Source: Leeuwenhoekiella parthenopeia
Lineage (GTDB): Bacteria; Bacteroidota; Bacteroidia; Flavobacteriales; Flavobacteriaceae
Assembly: GCF_020782115.1 (NCBI RefSeq)
Contig: NZ_JAJGMW010000007.1
Span: forward strand, 62,001-126,000
Length of the DNA: 64,000 bases
Direction of reading: 5' to 3'
How positions within the stretch are numbered: position 1 is the first letter of the stretch; the number at the start of each line of letters is the position of its first letter. This document shows, piece by piece, positions 54,867 to 64,000 of the stretch. The notes under the pieces are model-generated. The model worked only from the letters and a program-made list of their open reading frames with translations, was not told where the DNA came from and searched no databases. The position numbers and the translations under genes are program-made.

Positions 54867-56219
54867 TCAAAGCATATTTTGAACCTCATCAAAATTAAGT
54901 CCGCCATAATTACCGCTACTCATCAGTAGCAACACGCTATTTTCAAATTTTTGATCCACCAGATACGATTTGAAGGCTTCAGCGTTGGTGTAAATAGTCA
55001 AATCATCGCGCTCAAAAGCTTCGGCAATTTGCTCCTTACTTATCGCTTCGAGCTTTTTGATGGCCACCGCATCAGGTGAAAAGAAAACCACCGCCTCATC
55101 GGCAGCATCTAAAGCTCCCTTATAGCCTTTTATAAATTCGGCATTGAGACTGCTGTAGGTATGCAGTTCTAAACAGGCAATGAGTTTACGCCCGGGAAAC
55201 TGCTTTTTAACGGCTTCAGTGGTTGCTTTTACTTTAGAAGGCGAATGTGCAAAGTCTTTAAAGCCGATATTTGATGCGGTCTCTCCTATTTTCTCAAGCC
55301 GTTTTGCCGCACCCTTAAAACTTGCGATGGCTTCGTAAAAATCATCTTCATCTACACCCATATGCTGGCAAATCCATTTGGCTCCTGCCAAATTACTTAA
55401 ATTATGTTTTCCAAAAACAGCAATAGGCATAGGTCCTTCCGGAGTTTCAAGTAATGTCTCCCCATCCTCAATGGAATATTCGGGAGTGGTATAGGCGTGC
55501 TTGCGTGTAGGTGCAGTAGCTGCCTCTGCAATACGTTTTACCTCAGCATCTTCTTCATTATAGACTAAAATGCCACCGTGGGCAATGCTATCTGCAAAAA
55601 TGGAAAACTGCTCCACGTAATTTTCGTAGGTAGGAAAGACATTCACGTGATCCCATGCGATCCCACTTATCAAAGCGATATTAGGCTGGTAAAGGTGAAA
55701 TTTTGGTCTGCGGTCTATGGGCGAAGACAGGTATTCATCTCCTTCCAGCAAGATAAAATCGTTCTCCTGGGTAAGGTGAACCATCGTTTTAAAACCGGGC
55801 AATTGCGCACCTACCATAAAATCAACCTCGCGATCGTGATATTGCAGCACGTGCAAAATCATGGAGGTTATAGTGGTTTTACCATGTGAACCTCCAATGA
55901 CCACGCGGGTCTTTTCTTTAGACTGCTCGTATAAAAACTCAGGGTAACTGTAAATTTTCAGGCCGAGTTCCTGAGCTTTGAGCAACTCGGGATTGTCGGG
56001 TTTGGCGTGCATTCCCAAAATAACGGCATCCAGATTCTCATCTAGTTTTTCAGGAAACCAGCCCAATTCTTCAGGTAATAAGCCAAACTCCTGCAAACGG
56101 GAACGTGAAGGTTCAAAAATAGCATCATCGCTACCGCTGATTTGATATCCTTTATGATGAAGAGCCAGAGCTAAGTTGTGCATGGCACTACCGCCAATCG
56201 CTATAAAATGTACGCGCAT
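54867..56219 (-). CDS. mpl: Mpl-type murein peptide ligase
   Basis: Mur-ligase family protein that, as Mpl, would attach recycled tripeptide (Ala-Glu-Dap) to UDP-MurNAc. The start is set at 56219 (MRVHFIAIGGSAMHNLALAL, 450 residues) because the nucleotide-binding strand begins there; the frame extends six codons further. Landmarks: GGSHGKTTITSMI (ATP loop near 110), LLEGDEYLSS, ISGIAWDHVNVFPTYENY and GKHNLSNLAGA. MurC is the alternative, but the order and the FKDFAHSPSKVKATTEAV segment favour Mpl. Upstream lies a 167-base gap to the TPR gene. Confidence 0.85.
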   Translation of the reverse strand: MRVHFIAIGGSAMHNLALALHHKGYQISGSDDAIFEPSRSRLQEFGLLPEELGWFPEKLDENLDAVILGMHAKPDNPELLKAQELGLKIYSYPEFLYEQSKEKTRVVIGGSHGKTTITSMILHVLQYHDREVDFMVGAQLPGFKTMVHLTQENDFILLEGDEYLSSPIDRRPKFHLYQPNIALISGIAWDHVNVFPTYENYVEQFSIFADSIAHGGILVYNEEDAEVKRIAEAATAPTRKHAYTTPEYSIEDGETLLETPEGPMPIAVFGKHNLSNLAGAKWICQHMGVDEDDFYEAIASFKGAAKRLEKIGETASNIGFKDFAHSPSKVKATTEAVKKQFPGRKLIACLELHTYSSLNAEFIKGYKGALDAADEAVVFFSPDAVAIKKLEAISKEQIAEAFERDDLTIYTNAEAFKSYLVDQKFENSVLLLMSSGNYGGLNFDEVQNML

Positions 56220-56386
56220 TCTTTGAGGAATTTCCAAATGATTAAGTGTAGCGCAAGTTACTAAAAGCGACTCCTAAGTAAAACCGAAGAAACAGAAATA
56301 ATTAAACCTAAAAAGACCCCGCAGGACAAGTATCTCCTATCGCCAATAGATCTAAACCCCTTGCTCAATAAAACAAAAACTGAAAG

Positions 56387-57340
56387 CTACATCGCGTCTA
56401 TGCGCTCTTTTTCTTCCAGAGCCTGATCAAAATCGGGCAAATCTGCCAAAGACAAATTGATGTGGTAATTCGCGCTGCTTTTATTTCCCAGATTGCGGTA
56501 AATCTGCGCTATACGGAAATGCGCCCAACTTACCGGCACCCCATCTTTGATAGAATGATTTGCGATATATTGTTTAAGGCTGGCTAATCCCAACTCGGGC
56601 TTGATGTTGAACTCAGCACAAATTTTACCAATCTGATAATTGATTTGATTGCGGTTATGGATTTTAAAGCTTTTTTGAGCTGCACTTAGCGCCTTTCCGG
56701 GGGCATTGTCTTTCTCGTAAAGATCTATCAGCTTCTGGTATGTGGTAGGTGAACCGCCCACCTCAATAGCTTTGAGGTATAATTTTTCAGCCGCTTTCAT
56801 ATCATTCTGCTTTTCGGCGACGTAGCCTCGCGAAAGATAACCGTCTACAGGAGAAATTTTTTGCAATTCCATCGCATAACTTTCCGCTTTGCTATAGCTG
56901 CCTCCCAAAATTCCGGGAAGTTGAATGTACAATTCTACCAGAGCCCAACGGGTTTCTATGTGCTTCGGATCTAATTCTGCAGCTTTTGTAAAATGCTCCT
57001 TGATATCGTCAATATAGGTTACCGCTCTTAATTTACTTATGCTTAAAGCTTTCATCCCCAAAGCACCGCCGTATTTAAAGTGATAGTTTGCGTTTTTGGG
57101 CTTTTCTTCAACGAGCGGAGTATAATAACTTAAAGCTTCATCCCACTTTTTATTGTGGGATGCAATATCTCCCAGATACTCCCGGGTACGGGCATCGCTG
57201 GGATTGGTTTTTAAATAAGACTCAAAAAAAGGCTTTGATTTTGCATATTGCCTGGCTTCAAAAAGTTTTAGGGCTTTATCAAAATCTGAGTTTTGAGCGA
57301 ATGCCGAAAAGCTTAAGAGAAAAAGGAGTATAAAGCGCAT
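56387..57340 (-). CDS. Secreted tetratricopeptide-repeat protein
   Basis: A 317-residue protein with signal peptide (MRFILLFLLSFSAFAQ) and several TPR units (for example FDKALKLFEARQYAKSKPFF, AREYLGDIASHNKKWDEALSYY-like, AAEKLYLKAIEVGGSP and WAHFRIAQIYRNLGNKSSAN). Likely periplasmic and scaffold-like; no enzymatic motif. A TAGTTTTG box lies at 57364-57357 on the minus strand, 17 bases before the ATG. Confidence 0.8.
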   Translation of the reverse strand: MRFILLFLLSFSAFAQNSDFDKALKLFEARQYAKSKPFFESYLKTNPSDARTREYLGDIASHNKKWDEALSYYTPLVEEKPKNANYHFKYGGALGMKALSISKLRAVTYIDDIKEHFTKAAELDPKHIETRWALVELYIQLPGILGGSYSKAESYAMELQKISPVDGYLSRGYVAEKQNDMKAAEKLYLKAIEVGGSPTTYQKLIDLYEKDNAPGKALSAAQKSFKIHNRNQINYQIGKICAEFNIKPELGLASLKQYIANHSIKDGVPVSWAHFRIAQIYRNLGNKSSANYHINLSLADLPDFDQALEEKERIDAM

Positions 57341-57429
57341 AATTAAGTATTTGAGCCAAAACTAAACAAAAAACAGACCACGTTTTTTTATTTTCTGTAT
57401 ATTATCAATACTAATCAAAAAACGTTTCG

Positions 57430-60400
57430 ATGTATAAAATAATTACACTCCTTGTCCTTTTCTATTCGTTAAATTTTTGCTGGGGGCAGGATTCGGGTTA
57501 TGACAACTCCTGGAAAACCATACATCTTAATGAAATTGATGGTAAAATTGCGTCAGCCCTTGAGGAAACGCAAACTGTTCTCAAAAAGTCAAAGCGCAAC
57601 AAAGATTATGACACCTACCTCAAGGCGAAAATTTACCGCTGGAAATTTTTACAAATCAATACAGAAAACTCAAACAACCTTATTCTTGCAGAGGTCAATA
57701 AGACCATAAGCGAAATTCCTTTCCCGTACAGTGCCATTTTGGAAACCTATAAAGCTAAATGGCTTAACGATTATTACAAAGAAAACAGGTGGACGATTAG
57801 CCGACGTGGACAAATTAACAATCCCGACCTCAACGATATAGAAACCTGGGATCTCATGACGCTTTTAAAACAGATTCGTAAAACCTATAAATTTGCACTT
57901 AATAATAGCCAAAAACTCATTGAACAACCTTCCGGAAACTATGAGATTTTACTTACTACTGCAAAACTTAACCGCAAATACCGCCCCAGCCTTTATGATA
58001 TTCTGGCTCATGAAAGCCTTGATTTTTATAGAACCGATTTTTACAACCTTACCAGACCCGAACAAACCTATGAGCTTAAAAGCGACAAACTTTTCGATTT
58101 AGGCAATGCGTTTACCGAAATACAATTTAAAACTCCGGATAGCCTATTCTCCAGAGTAGATATACTTAAACAGTATCAAAAACTCGAACGCCTGCACGAA
58201 GAGAATAAAAATGAGGAGGCCTTAGTCTTTACAATTTTAGAAAGACTGGAATATGTCTTTCAGTATCATTTGTCTGAAGAAAAATGGCTCTTATACGAAA
58301 ACACCTTACTCCAATTAGAAAAAGCGCATGAAGGAAGAGAAATTCAAGGTCTGGTTCGCCTAAAACTTGCTGAAAAATACAAAGACCTCGCTAGTACCAA
58401 ACTGGAAGAATACTCAGAAAATTCAGGCTATAGCCAGGAAGAATTTGAGCATCTTAAGAAACTAAACAACGGTAATTGGCTGCTAAAATATCCCGATTAC
58501 AATTCTAAGGCGATTGATCTTTCACAAAAAATAATTGAGAATTTTCCCGAGTCTGCTTACTCTATAAAAGCGGCTCAGCTATTAGAAGATTTACAAAGAC
58601 CCGAGCTCAATTTGAGAACTCAGGAAACCTGGACTCCAGAACAAAAAGGCCGGCTCCTCATTAATTACAAAAACATTGATACGCTAAAGATTCGCATCTA
58701 TAAGGCTACAGCTGCCTTATTGGATGCCCGTGGAAAAACTTTTTTTGAAGATTCAATTCTAAAAAAATTTCTGGAAACCAGCCCATTAGTTGAAGATCGA
58801 ATTTTATTACCAGGGTCTGAAGACGCTAACCAGCACAGTACCGAAACGATCTTGCCTGCTTTTAAAAAAGGACCCTATTTAATATACGCTTCCGCATCAA
58901 ATATTAAAGATAAATTGGGTACCTATAGCTTCTTTAATGTGAGTAGTCTTACAGCAACTCAAACCGAATTTGACAGGTATGAAAGGCTCCAGGTATTCAA
59001 TAAAACAACTGGCTTGCCTGTCAAAAATGCAGAGGTAACTACCTACACAATTCTAAATAACGGCAATTACTCCACTCGAGTAATAGACCAGCTTAACTAC
59101 ACAGATGTACAGGGCGTAACAGATCTTAGAAAACACCCCGGTGAAAGAAGAATAAACAACATAAGCATTAAGACCCCAACCGACTCTACAACGGTTTCTT
59201 ATTATCCCGGCTATTATCAAAGTCTAGAGGATGTTGAAGAAAACACAGACTCCATTGCCCGCACCGTTGTTTATACAGACCGTGCCATTTACAGACCTGG
59301 ACAAAAAGTGTATTTTAAAGGAGTTTTACTTTTAAGGCTTAATGGTAAAACCCAGACAATACCTAATGAATATGTAAGCGTTTATGTGGATAATGCAAAT
59401 GATGAAGAAATTGAAGATATTATTCTAAAAACCAACGAATTTGGGTCGTTCTCAGGAGAATTTATACTTCCTAAAAGTGGACTTACCGGAAATTTTTCGA
59501 TCTATGCGGAGGAAAATTTTGATGAAGACACCTTCTTCTACGATAGTATTGACGAGTTTGACTGGCAAACCACAACTTTTAAAGTTGAAGAATACAAGCG
59601 CCCCACATTTGAGGTAACATTTAATCCTCTGGAAGAAGCATTTAAACCAGGGGATAGCATTCAGGTAACAGGAATAGCCGAGTCTTTTATGGGGGCTAAA
59701 CTTTCTGAAATTCCGGTTAAATATACCATTACAATAACCAAACAGTTCAGTTACTGGCGTTATGGAGGAAATGCGGAATCCACACAAATTGCTAATGACA
59801 CCATTTTCACAGATCAGGACGGTAACTTTAAAATCAATTTTCTCTCAGAGAATTTTGATGATGACGAAGCTATCTACAACTACAAATTTTTCGCAGAAGT
59901 AACCGATCTCAGTGGAGAAACCCGAACCGCTACAACCACAGTTAGAATTGGTAATAAAAATTTAATCGCAAACCTACGCTTACCCCGACAGGTATTAATA
60001 AATGACAGTCTTGCGCTTCATATCGAATCAAAAAACCTAAATGATCAGGAAGTTGCTGCTTCGGGTACAGTACAAATCTTTAAGCTACAGGCACCTGACC
60101 GTATTTTAGGAGATCGGCTTTGGGAAGCCCCTGAAATTCAGACAATCGCTGCCGAAGATTTTAAGAAGGCCTTCCCTACCGAACCTTATTTTGAGGAGCA
60201 AAAAATAGAAAACTGGCCAAAAGGCAAGCTCCTGTTTGAGACTTCGTTTAAAACCAACGGCGTCCTTGAACAAAAATTGCTAACCGATGAAAAATGGCCT
60301 GCCGGAAAATATGTAACTATTTTAAACCTCAAAAGTGAAAACGGAGCCACAGCAGAAACCCGGGAAACCTTTGACCTTACAGACCCCGCTGCCACAAAGC

Positions 60401-63400
60401 TCGCAGACTACAAGGCTTTTGAAGTAAACATTCTGGATAAGGATTTGAACGATTCTAAAAGTATTAAACTTCGTTTAGCAACCGGTTTTGATAGTCTTCC
60501 GGTTTTTGTAAAAGCATTTGACGGGCAGGAAAATTTTTACAGTAAAAAAGTTGAAATTTCCGAGCCTGTACAGCTTACAGTCCCTTGTAAAAATACGCAG
60601 CAAAAGGGAACCTATATTCAAATTTTTGGTATTAAGAACGGCTTACCGGTTTCCTGGCAAACCACAATCACCAGCCCTGTTCAGGAAAAATCACAGTTGC
60701 TTTTTAGTACCAAAACCTTCAGAACTAAAATACAACCGGGTATTGAAGAAACCTGGAGTTTTACGTTAAAAGAAAGCACCGGCAAAACTCCTAATGCCGA
60801 GATTCTGGCTTCCATGTACGATGCTTCCCTTGATGAATTCACGACTTCATCCTGGTCCACCGATGTTGATTTTGATGATTACTATTATGGTGGTTATACG
60901 CGCTTCCCTTCTTTCAATCAGCCTAACATTAATGATCTGAGCTATTTTAGAAATCCATACCGGGGCTACACCAATTACCAGAATTCGGTATTATCAACTT
61001 TTGATGAGTTAAAAACATTTGGTTTCACCTTTGGAAGCCCTAATTCGTATCAATACAGGCGCTATGTAGAGTCAATAGTTGCATCAACGGTCTCAGAACA
61101 GTCCACGCTGCAGGGAAATACTCAAGGTATCGTAACCGATAGCGACGGGCAACCGCTTCCGGGCGTAACTGTTCTTGTAAAAGGAACCCAAAACGGCACA
61201 ACGACCAATTTTGACGGGCAATTTGCATTGGATGCAAAACCCGGCGCAACCCTGGAGTTTAGCTACGTTGGCTTCATAAGTAAGCAGGCAGTCGTAGCCA
61301 AAGACAAAAACCTTTTTATTATGCTTGATGAGGACTCGGCTAGCCTGGAGGAAGTGGTGGTAGTAGGTTATGGTACTCAAACAAAAGCTAGTGCGGTAGG
61401 TTCTGTGATGAATGCAGAAGAAGATATAAGTTTTGTGCTCGCAGGAAAAGTCGCTGGAGTCGAAGTGACTAATGCTTCCGGTACATCTCAGGAAATACGC
61501 ATACGTGGTGTGGCTACTGTTTCAGGTGGGAAAAAACCCTTATACATTGTAGACGGTGTGCCGGTAGAAGACTTTGATATGTCTGCCAGTGAGATTACGA
61601 GTATAGACGTACTTAAAGATGCTGCAGCCACGGCAGTTTACGGTTCTAGAGGAGCAAACGGAGTGATTTTAATCACTACCAAACAAGCTCTAAAAGACCT
61701 TACACAGGTTGAAGCCCGAAAAAATCTGGATGAAACCGCATTTTTCTTTCCACATATTCAAACCGATAAAAATGGAGATTTCTCCTTTTCATTCACAACA
61801 CCCGAAGCACTCACCCGTTGGAAATTACGATTACTGGCACACGATAAAAGCTGGACAACCGGTCAAATGGAACGAACCACTGTTACTCAGAAAGAACTAA
61901 GCATCGTACCTAATGCTCCACGTTTTCTAAGACAGGGAGACACCATTAACCTTACAGCAAAGATTACCAATCTCAGCTCAGGCATTCAGAATGGTATGGC
62001 GACCTTATTCCTCTTTGATGCACTAACCGGGGAGCCTGTCGATGTAAAACTGGCAAATATTAATGCTACGCGCAGCTTTAACCTTATGTCTAAAAAAAGT
62101 GCTGCAGTGGGTTGGACTTTGACCATTCCTCAAGACATTGAGGCTGTGACCTACCGGGTAGTTGCAAAATCAGAATCCTTCTCAGATGGCGAGGAAAACA
62201 TACTTCCGGTGTTAAGCAATCGCACTTTAGTAACCGAGAGCATTCCGCTATTTGTGAGGTCTGGGGAGACTAGGACTTTTGAGTTTGATAATTTAAAGCA
62301 GACCAACTCATCAACATTAACCAATCATAAATTCACTATAGAATACACCTCAAACCCGGCCTGGTATGCCATACATGCCCTCCCCTATCTGATGGAATTT
62401 GAACACGAATGCTCAGAACAAATTTTCTCTAGAATCTATGCCAATAGCCTGGGCTCCCATATTGTTACAAGCGAGCCTAAAATCGCCGATGTGTTCAATT
62501 CCTGGAAGAAAGACAGCGTACTCATAAGTAACCTCGAGAAAAATGAAGAACTTAAAAATTTGATTTTGTCTGAAACACCCTGGGTGCGTGATGCTGCTTC
62601 CGAAACCGAGCGCAAAAACAGAATTGCAAAGCTTTTTGAGGTTGAAAAGTTAAAAACAGCACAAGCTACAGGTTTGGCAAGGCTGAAAAACAACCAGCTG
62701 GGTTCGGGCGCCTTCCCCTGGTTCTCAGGCGGCTCTGCAAGTGAGTTTATAACGCGTCACGTGGTTGCAGGTTTCGGTCACTTGAAAAAACTAGGCGTTA
62801 GTATAGATGACTCAGGCATTGTAAACAGTGGCCTGGAATACCTGGACACTAAGCTCATAAGAGATAAAAATAACTTTAGCTTCAATTCGTTAAAACCCGA
62901 AGACTTTTACAAACAACGCAGTCATCTGCACTATTTATACACGCGCAGTTATTTTCTGGAAGATGCACCTCTTAAAAATGACGTTAGCCTAATTGCTGCA
63001 AAAATTCTTGAATATCGCGAAAAAAACTGGCTGGAGCTATCTGTCTACGAAAAAGGCTTGCTGGCACTTGTGGCCAATCGCATGAACAAAAAAGATTTAG
63101 CCGAAAAAATTCTTACCAGCCTTAAGGAAAGCGCAGTATATTCTGAAACTAATGGTATGTACTGGAAATCCAATAAGCCGGGATGGTACTGGTATCAGGC
63201 GTCAATAGAAACACACGCGCTCATTATTGAAGCTTTTACCGAAATTACTCAGGACACTAAAAGCATTGAAGAACTCAAAGTTTGGTTATTACAAAATAAA
63301 CGTACTAACAGCTGGCCCACAACCAAGTCTACTACTGAAGCTGCCTATGCACTTCTTTTAAGTGGAAACGACTGGCTAGCTGTATCAGATAACACTAAAA

Positions 63401-64000
63401 TTGAATTGGGCGGAAACAGTATTAAAACTAAAAAGCTGCACGAAACGGCTAAAGAAGCCGGTACAGGATATTTGAAACTAAATTGGAATGCTGAAGAAAT
63501 TAGTCCGGATTTCGCCACGATTGAAATTAAAAACAAAAACACATCACCCGGATTTGGAGGGGCCTATTGGCAATACTTTGAAGATTTGGATAACATTAAA
63601 TCTAACTCTGAAAGTCCGTTAAATGTAGAACAGCAATTATACCTTAAGGAAAATGGACCTACCGGATCAACTCTTAAAAAAATCGACAAGAATACTCCCA
63701 TTAAAGTAGGGGATCTTGTAACCGTACGCCTGGTGGTACGTACTACTTCAGATATGGAGTTTATACACTTAAAAGATACGCGCGCCAGTGGTTTTGAACC
63801 TGTAAATGTATTATCCCGGTATAAATATCAGGATAATGCTTCCTATTATGAAAGTACCCGTGACGCTGCTACGCATTTCTTTTTTGACAACTTGCGCAAG
63901 GGAACTTATGTATTGGAATACAACGTTCGTGCAAATAATGCTGGAAATTTCAGTAATGGGATTACCACTATCGAAAGTATGTATGCTCCGGAATTTTCAG
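57430..64000 (+). CDS. Alpha-2-macroglobulin-family protein with inserted SusC-type regulatory/TonB-plug module (3' end beyond window)
   Basis: Open for 2190 codons from ATG 57430 to the right edge; the last residues (MYAPEFS) match the family C-terminus, so only a short tail is missing. Signal peptide at 1-20 (cleavage after WG). A helical N-terminal region of about 400 residues is followed by macroglobulin domains, with MG2 signature DRAIYRPGQKVYFKG at about 618. Residues about 1230-1418 (61117-61683) form a carboxypeptidase-regulatory domain (GIVTDSDGQPLPGVTVL), then EEVVVVGYGTQ and a TonB plug (SGKVAGVEVTNASG to VYGSRGANGVILITTK). Next comes the A2M domain (ARKNLDETAFFFP) and the thioester motif CSEQ (Cys1661-Gln1664). 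There is no outer-membrane barrel. A2Ms trap proteases in the envelope; the role of the plug is unknown. Confidence 0.88.
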   Translation, partial: MYKIITLLVLFYSLNFCWGQDSGYDNSWKTIHLNEIDGKIASALEETQTVLKKSKRNKDYDTYLKAKIYRWKFLQINTENSNNLILAEVNKTISEIPFPYSAILETYKAKWLNDYYKENRWTISRRGQINNPDLNDIETWDLMTLLKQIRKTYKFALNNSQKLIEQPSGNYEILLTTAKLNRKYRPSLYDILAHESLDFYRTDFYNLTRPEQTYELKSDKLFDLGNAFTEIQFKTPDSLFSRVDILKQYQKLERLHEENKNEEALVFTILERLEYVFQYHLSEEKWLLYENTLLQLEKAHEGREIQGLVRLKLAEKYKDLASTKLEEYSENSGYSQEEFEHLKKLNNGNWLLKYPDYNSKAIDLSQKIIENFPESAYSIKAAQLLEDLQRPELNLRTQETWTPEQKGRLLINYKNIDTLKIRIYKATAALLDARGKTFFEDSILKKFLETSPLVEDRILLPGSEDANQHSTETILPAFKKGPYLIYASASNIKDKLGTYSFFNVSSLTATQTEFDRYERLQVFNKTTGLPVKNAEVTTYTILNNGNYSTRVIDQLNYTDVQGVTDLRKHPGERRINNISIKTPTDSTTVSYYPGYYQSLEDVEENTDSIARTVVYTDRAIYRPGQKVYFKGVLLLRLNGKTQTIPNEYVSVYVDNANDEEIEDIILKTNEFGSFSGEFILPKSGLTGNFSIYAEENFDEDTFFYDSIDEFDWQTTTFKVEEYKRPTFEVTFNPLEEAFKPGDSIQVTGIAESFMGAKLSEIPVKYTITITKQFSYWRYGGNAESTQIANDTIFTDQDGNFKINFLSENFDDDEAIYNYKFFAEVTDLSGETRTATTTVRIGNKNLIANLRLPRQVLINDSLALHIESKNLNDQEVAASGTVQIFKLQAPDRILGDRLWEAPEIQTIAAEDFKKAFPTEPYFEEQKIENWPKGKLLFETSFKTNGVLEQKLLTDEKWPAGKYVTILNLKSENGATAETRETFDLTDPAATKLADYKAFEVNILDKDLNDSKSIKLRLATGFDSLPVFVKAFDGQENFYSKKVEISEPVQLTVPCKNTQQKGTYIQIFGIKNGLPVSWQTTITSPVQEKSQLLFSTKTFRTKIQPGIEETWSFTLKESTGKTPNAEILASMYDASLDEFTTSSWSTDVDFDDYYYGGYTRFPSFNQPNINDLSYFRNPYRGYTNYQNSVLSTFDELKTFGFTFGSPNSYQYRRYVESIVASTVSEQSTLQGNTQGIVTDSDGQPLPGVTVLVKGTQNGTTTNFDGQFALDAKPGATLEFSYVGFISKQAVVAKDKNLFIMLDEDSASLEEVVVVGYGTQTKASAVGSVMNAEEDISFVLAGKVAGVEVTNASGTSQEIRIRGVATVSGGKKPLYIVDGVPVEDFDMSASEITSIDVLKDAAATAVYGSRGANGVILITTKQALKDLTQVEARKNLDETAFFFPHIQTDKNGDFSFSFTTPEALTRWKLRLLAHDKSWTTGQMERTTVTQKELSIVPNAPRFLRQGDTINLTAKITNLSSGIQNGMATLFLFDALTGEPVDVKLANINATRSFNLMSKKSAAVGWTLTIPQDIEAVTYRVVAKSESFSDGEENILPVLSNRTLVTESIPLFVRSGETRTFEFDNLKQTNSSTLTNHKFTIEYTSNPAWYAIHALPYLMEFEHECSEQIFSRIYANSLGSHIVTSEPKIADVFNSWKKDSVLISNLEKNEELKNLILSETPWVRDAASETERKNRIAKLFEVEKLKTAQATGLARLKNNQLGSGAFPWFSGGSASEFITRHVVAGFGHLKKLGVSIDDSGIVNSGLEYLDTKLIRDKNNFSFNSLKPEDFYKQRSHLHYLYTRSYFLEDAPLKNDVSLIAAKILEYREKNWLELSVYEKGLLALVANRMNKKDLAEKILTSLKESAVYSETNGMYWKSNKPGWYWYQASIETHALIIEAFTEITQDTKSIEELKVWLLQNKRTNSWPTTKSTTEAAYALLLSGNDWLAVSDNTKIELGGNSIKTKKLHETAKEAGTGYLKLNWNAEEISPDFATIEIKNKNTSPGFGGAYWQYFEDLDNIKSNSESPLNVEQQLYLKENGPTGSTLKKIDKNTPIKVGDLVTVRLVVRTTSDMEFIHLKDTRASGFEPVNVLSRYKYQDNASYYESTRDAATHFFFDNLRKGTYVLEYNVRANNAGNFSNGITTIESMYAPEFS

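Overview
The window comes from the chromosome of a marine-type flavobacterium (Bacteroidota, most likely Flavobacteriaceae). The evidence is a SusC/SusD pair, an ECF sigma/FecR/TonB-receptor cascade, Bacteroidota-type promoters (TTG-N19-TAnnTTTG), almost no Shine-Dalgarno sequences, and a proteorhodopsin next to its retinal-forming enzyme Blh. The assignment rests on gene content and protein sequence, not on a database search.

Layout: 0-2.4 kb holds an AI-2E-type permease (cut by the left edge by one base), a frameshifted DCC-family gene and polyphosphate glucokinase. 2.3-2.9 kb is an IS200-type insertion. 2.9-5.6 kb is folD, a four-helix-bundle gene framed by heptanucleotide repeats, and ffh. 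5.7-7.5 kb is the light module: blh and a green-type proton-pumping rhodopsin, divergent around a long perfect inverted repeat. 7.6-12.8 kb is a cell-surface signalling unit: an acidic lipoprotein, ECF sigma factor, FecR anti-sigma factor and an STN-containing TonB receptor. Two identical promoter motifs tie the lipoprotein and fecR/receptor together. 12.8-19 kb has argS, small hypotheticals, an SDR/DUF2867 protein and two tandem amidinotransferase-fold hydrolases.

19-40.7 kb is one long minus-strand block. Read in its direction of transcription, it runs rpsL-rpsG-fusA-rpsJ, then the S10, spc and alpha ribosomal clusters with secY, infA and rpoA, then carA, eno and gltA. It starts from a textbook Bacteroidota promoter upstream of rpsL. 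A palindromic element and a terminator-like hairpin split rpsJ from rplC. The 565-base gap between eno and gltA carries two tandem, terminator-like RNA units.

40.9-57.3 kb holds an Omp85-like outer-membrane protein, a SusC/SusD pair, rlmB, rhomboid, rarA, a secreted hypothetical, yjjG, a degenerate polysaccharide-deacetylase-like protein, radC, a DUF1569 protein, mpl and a TPR protein. From 57.4 kb to the right edge runs one giant open frame of at least 2190 codons. It is an alpha-2-macroglobulin with a thioester motif, and a SusC-type carboxypeptidase-regulatory plus TonB-plug module is inserted in it where other family members carry the protease bait region. This chimera is the most unusual object in the window.
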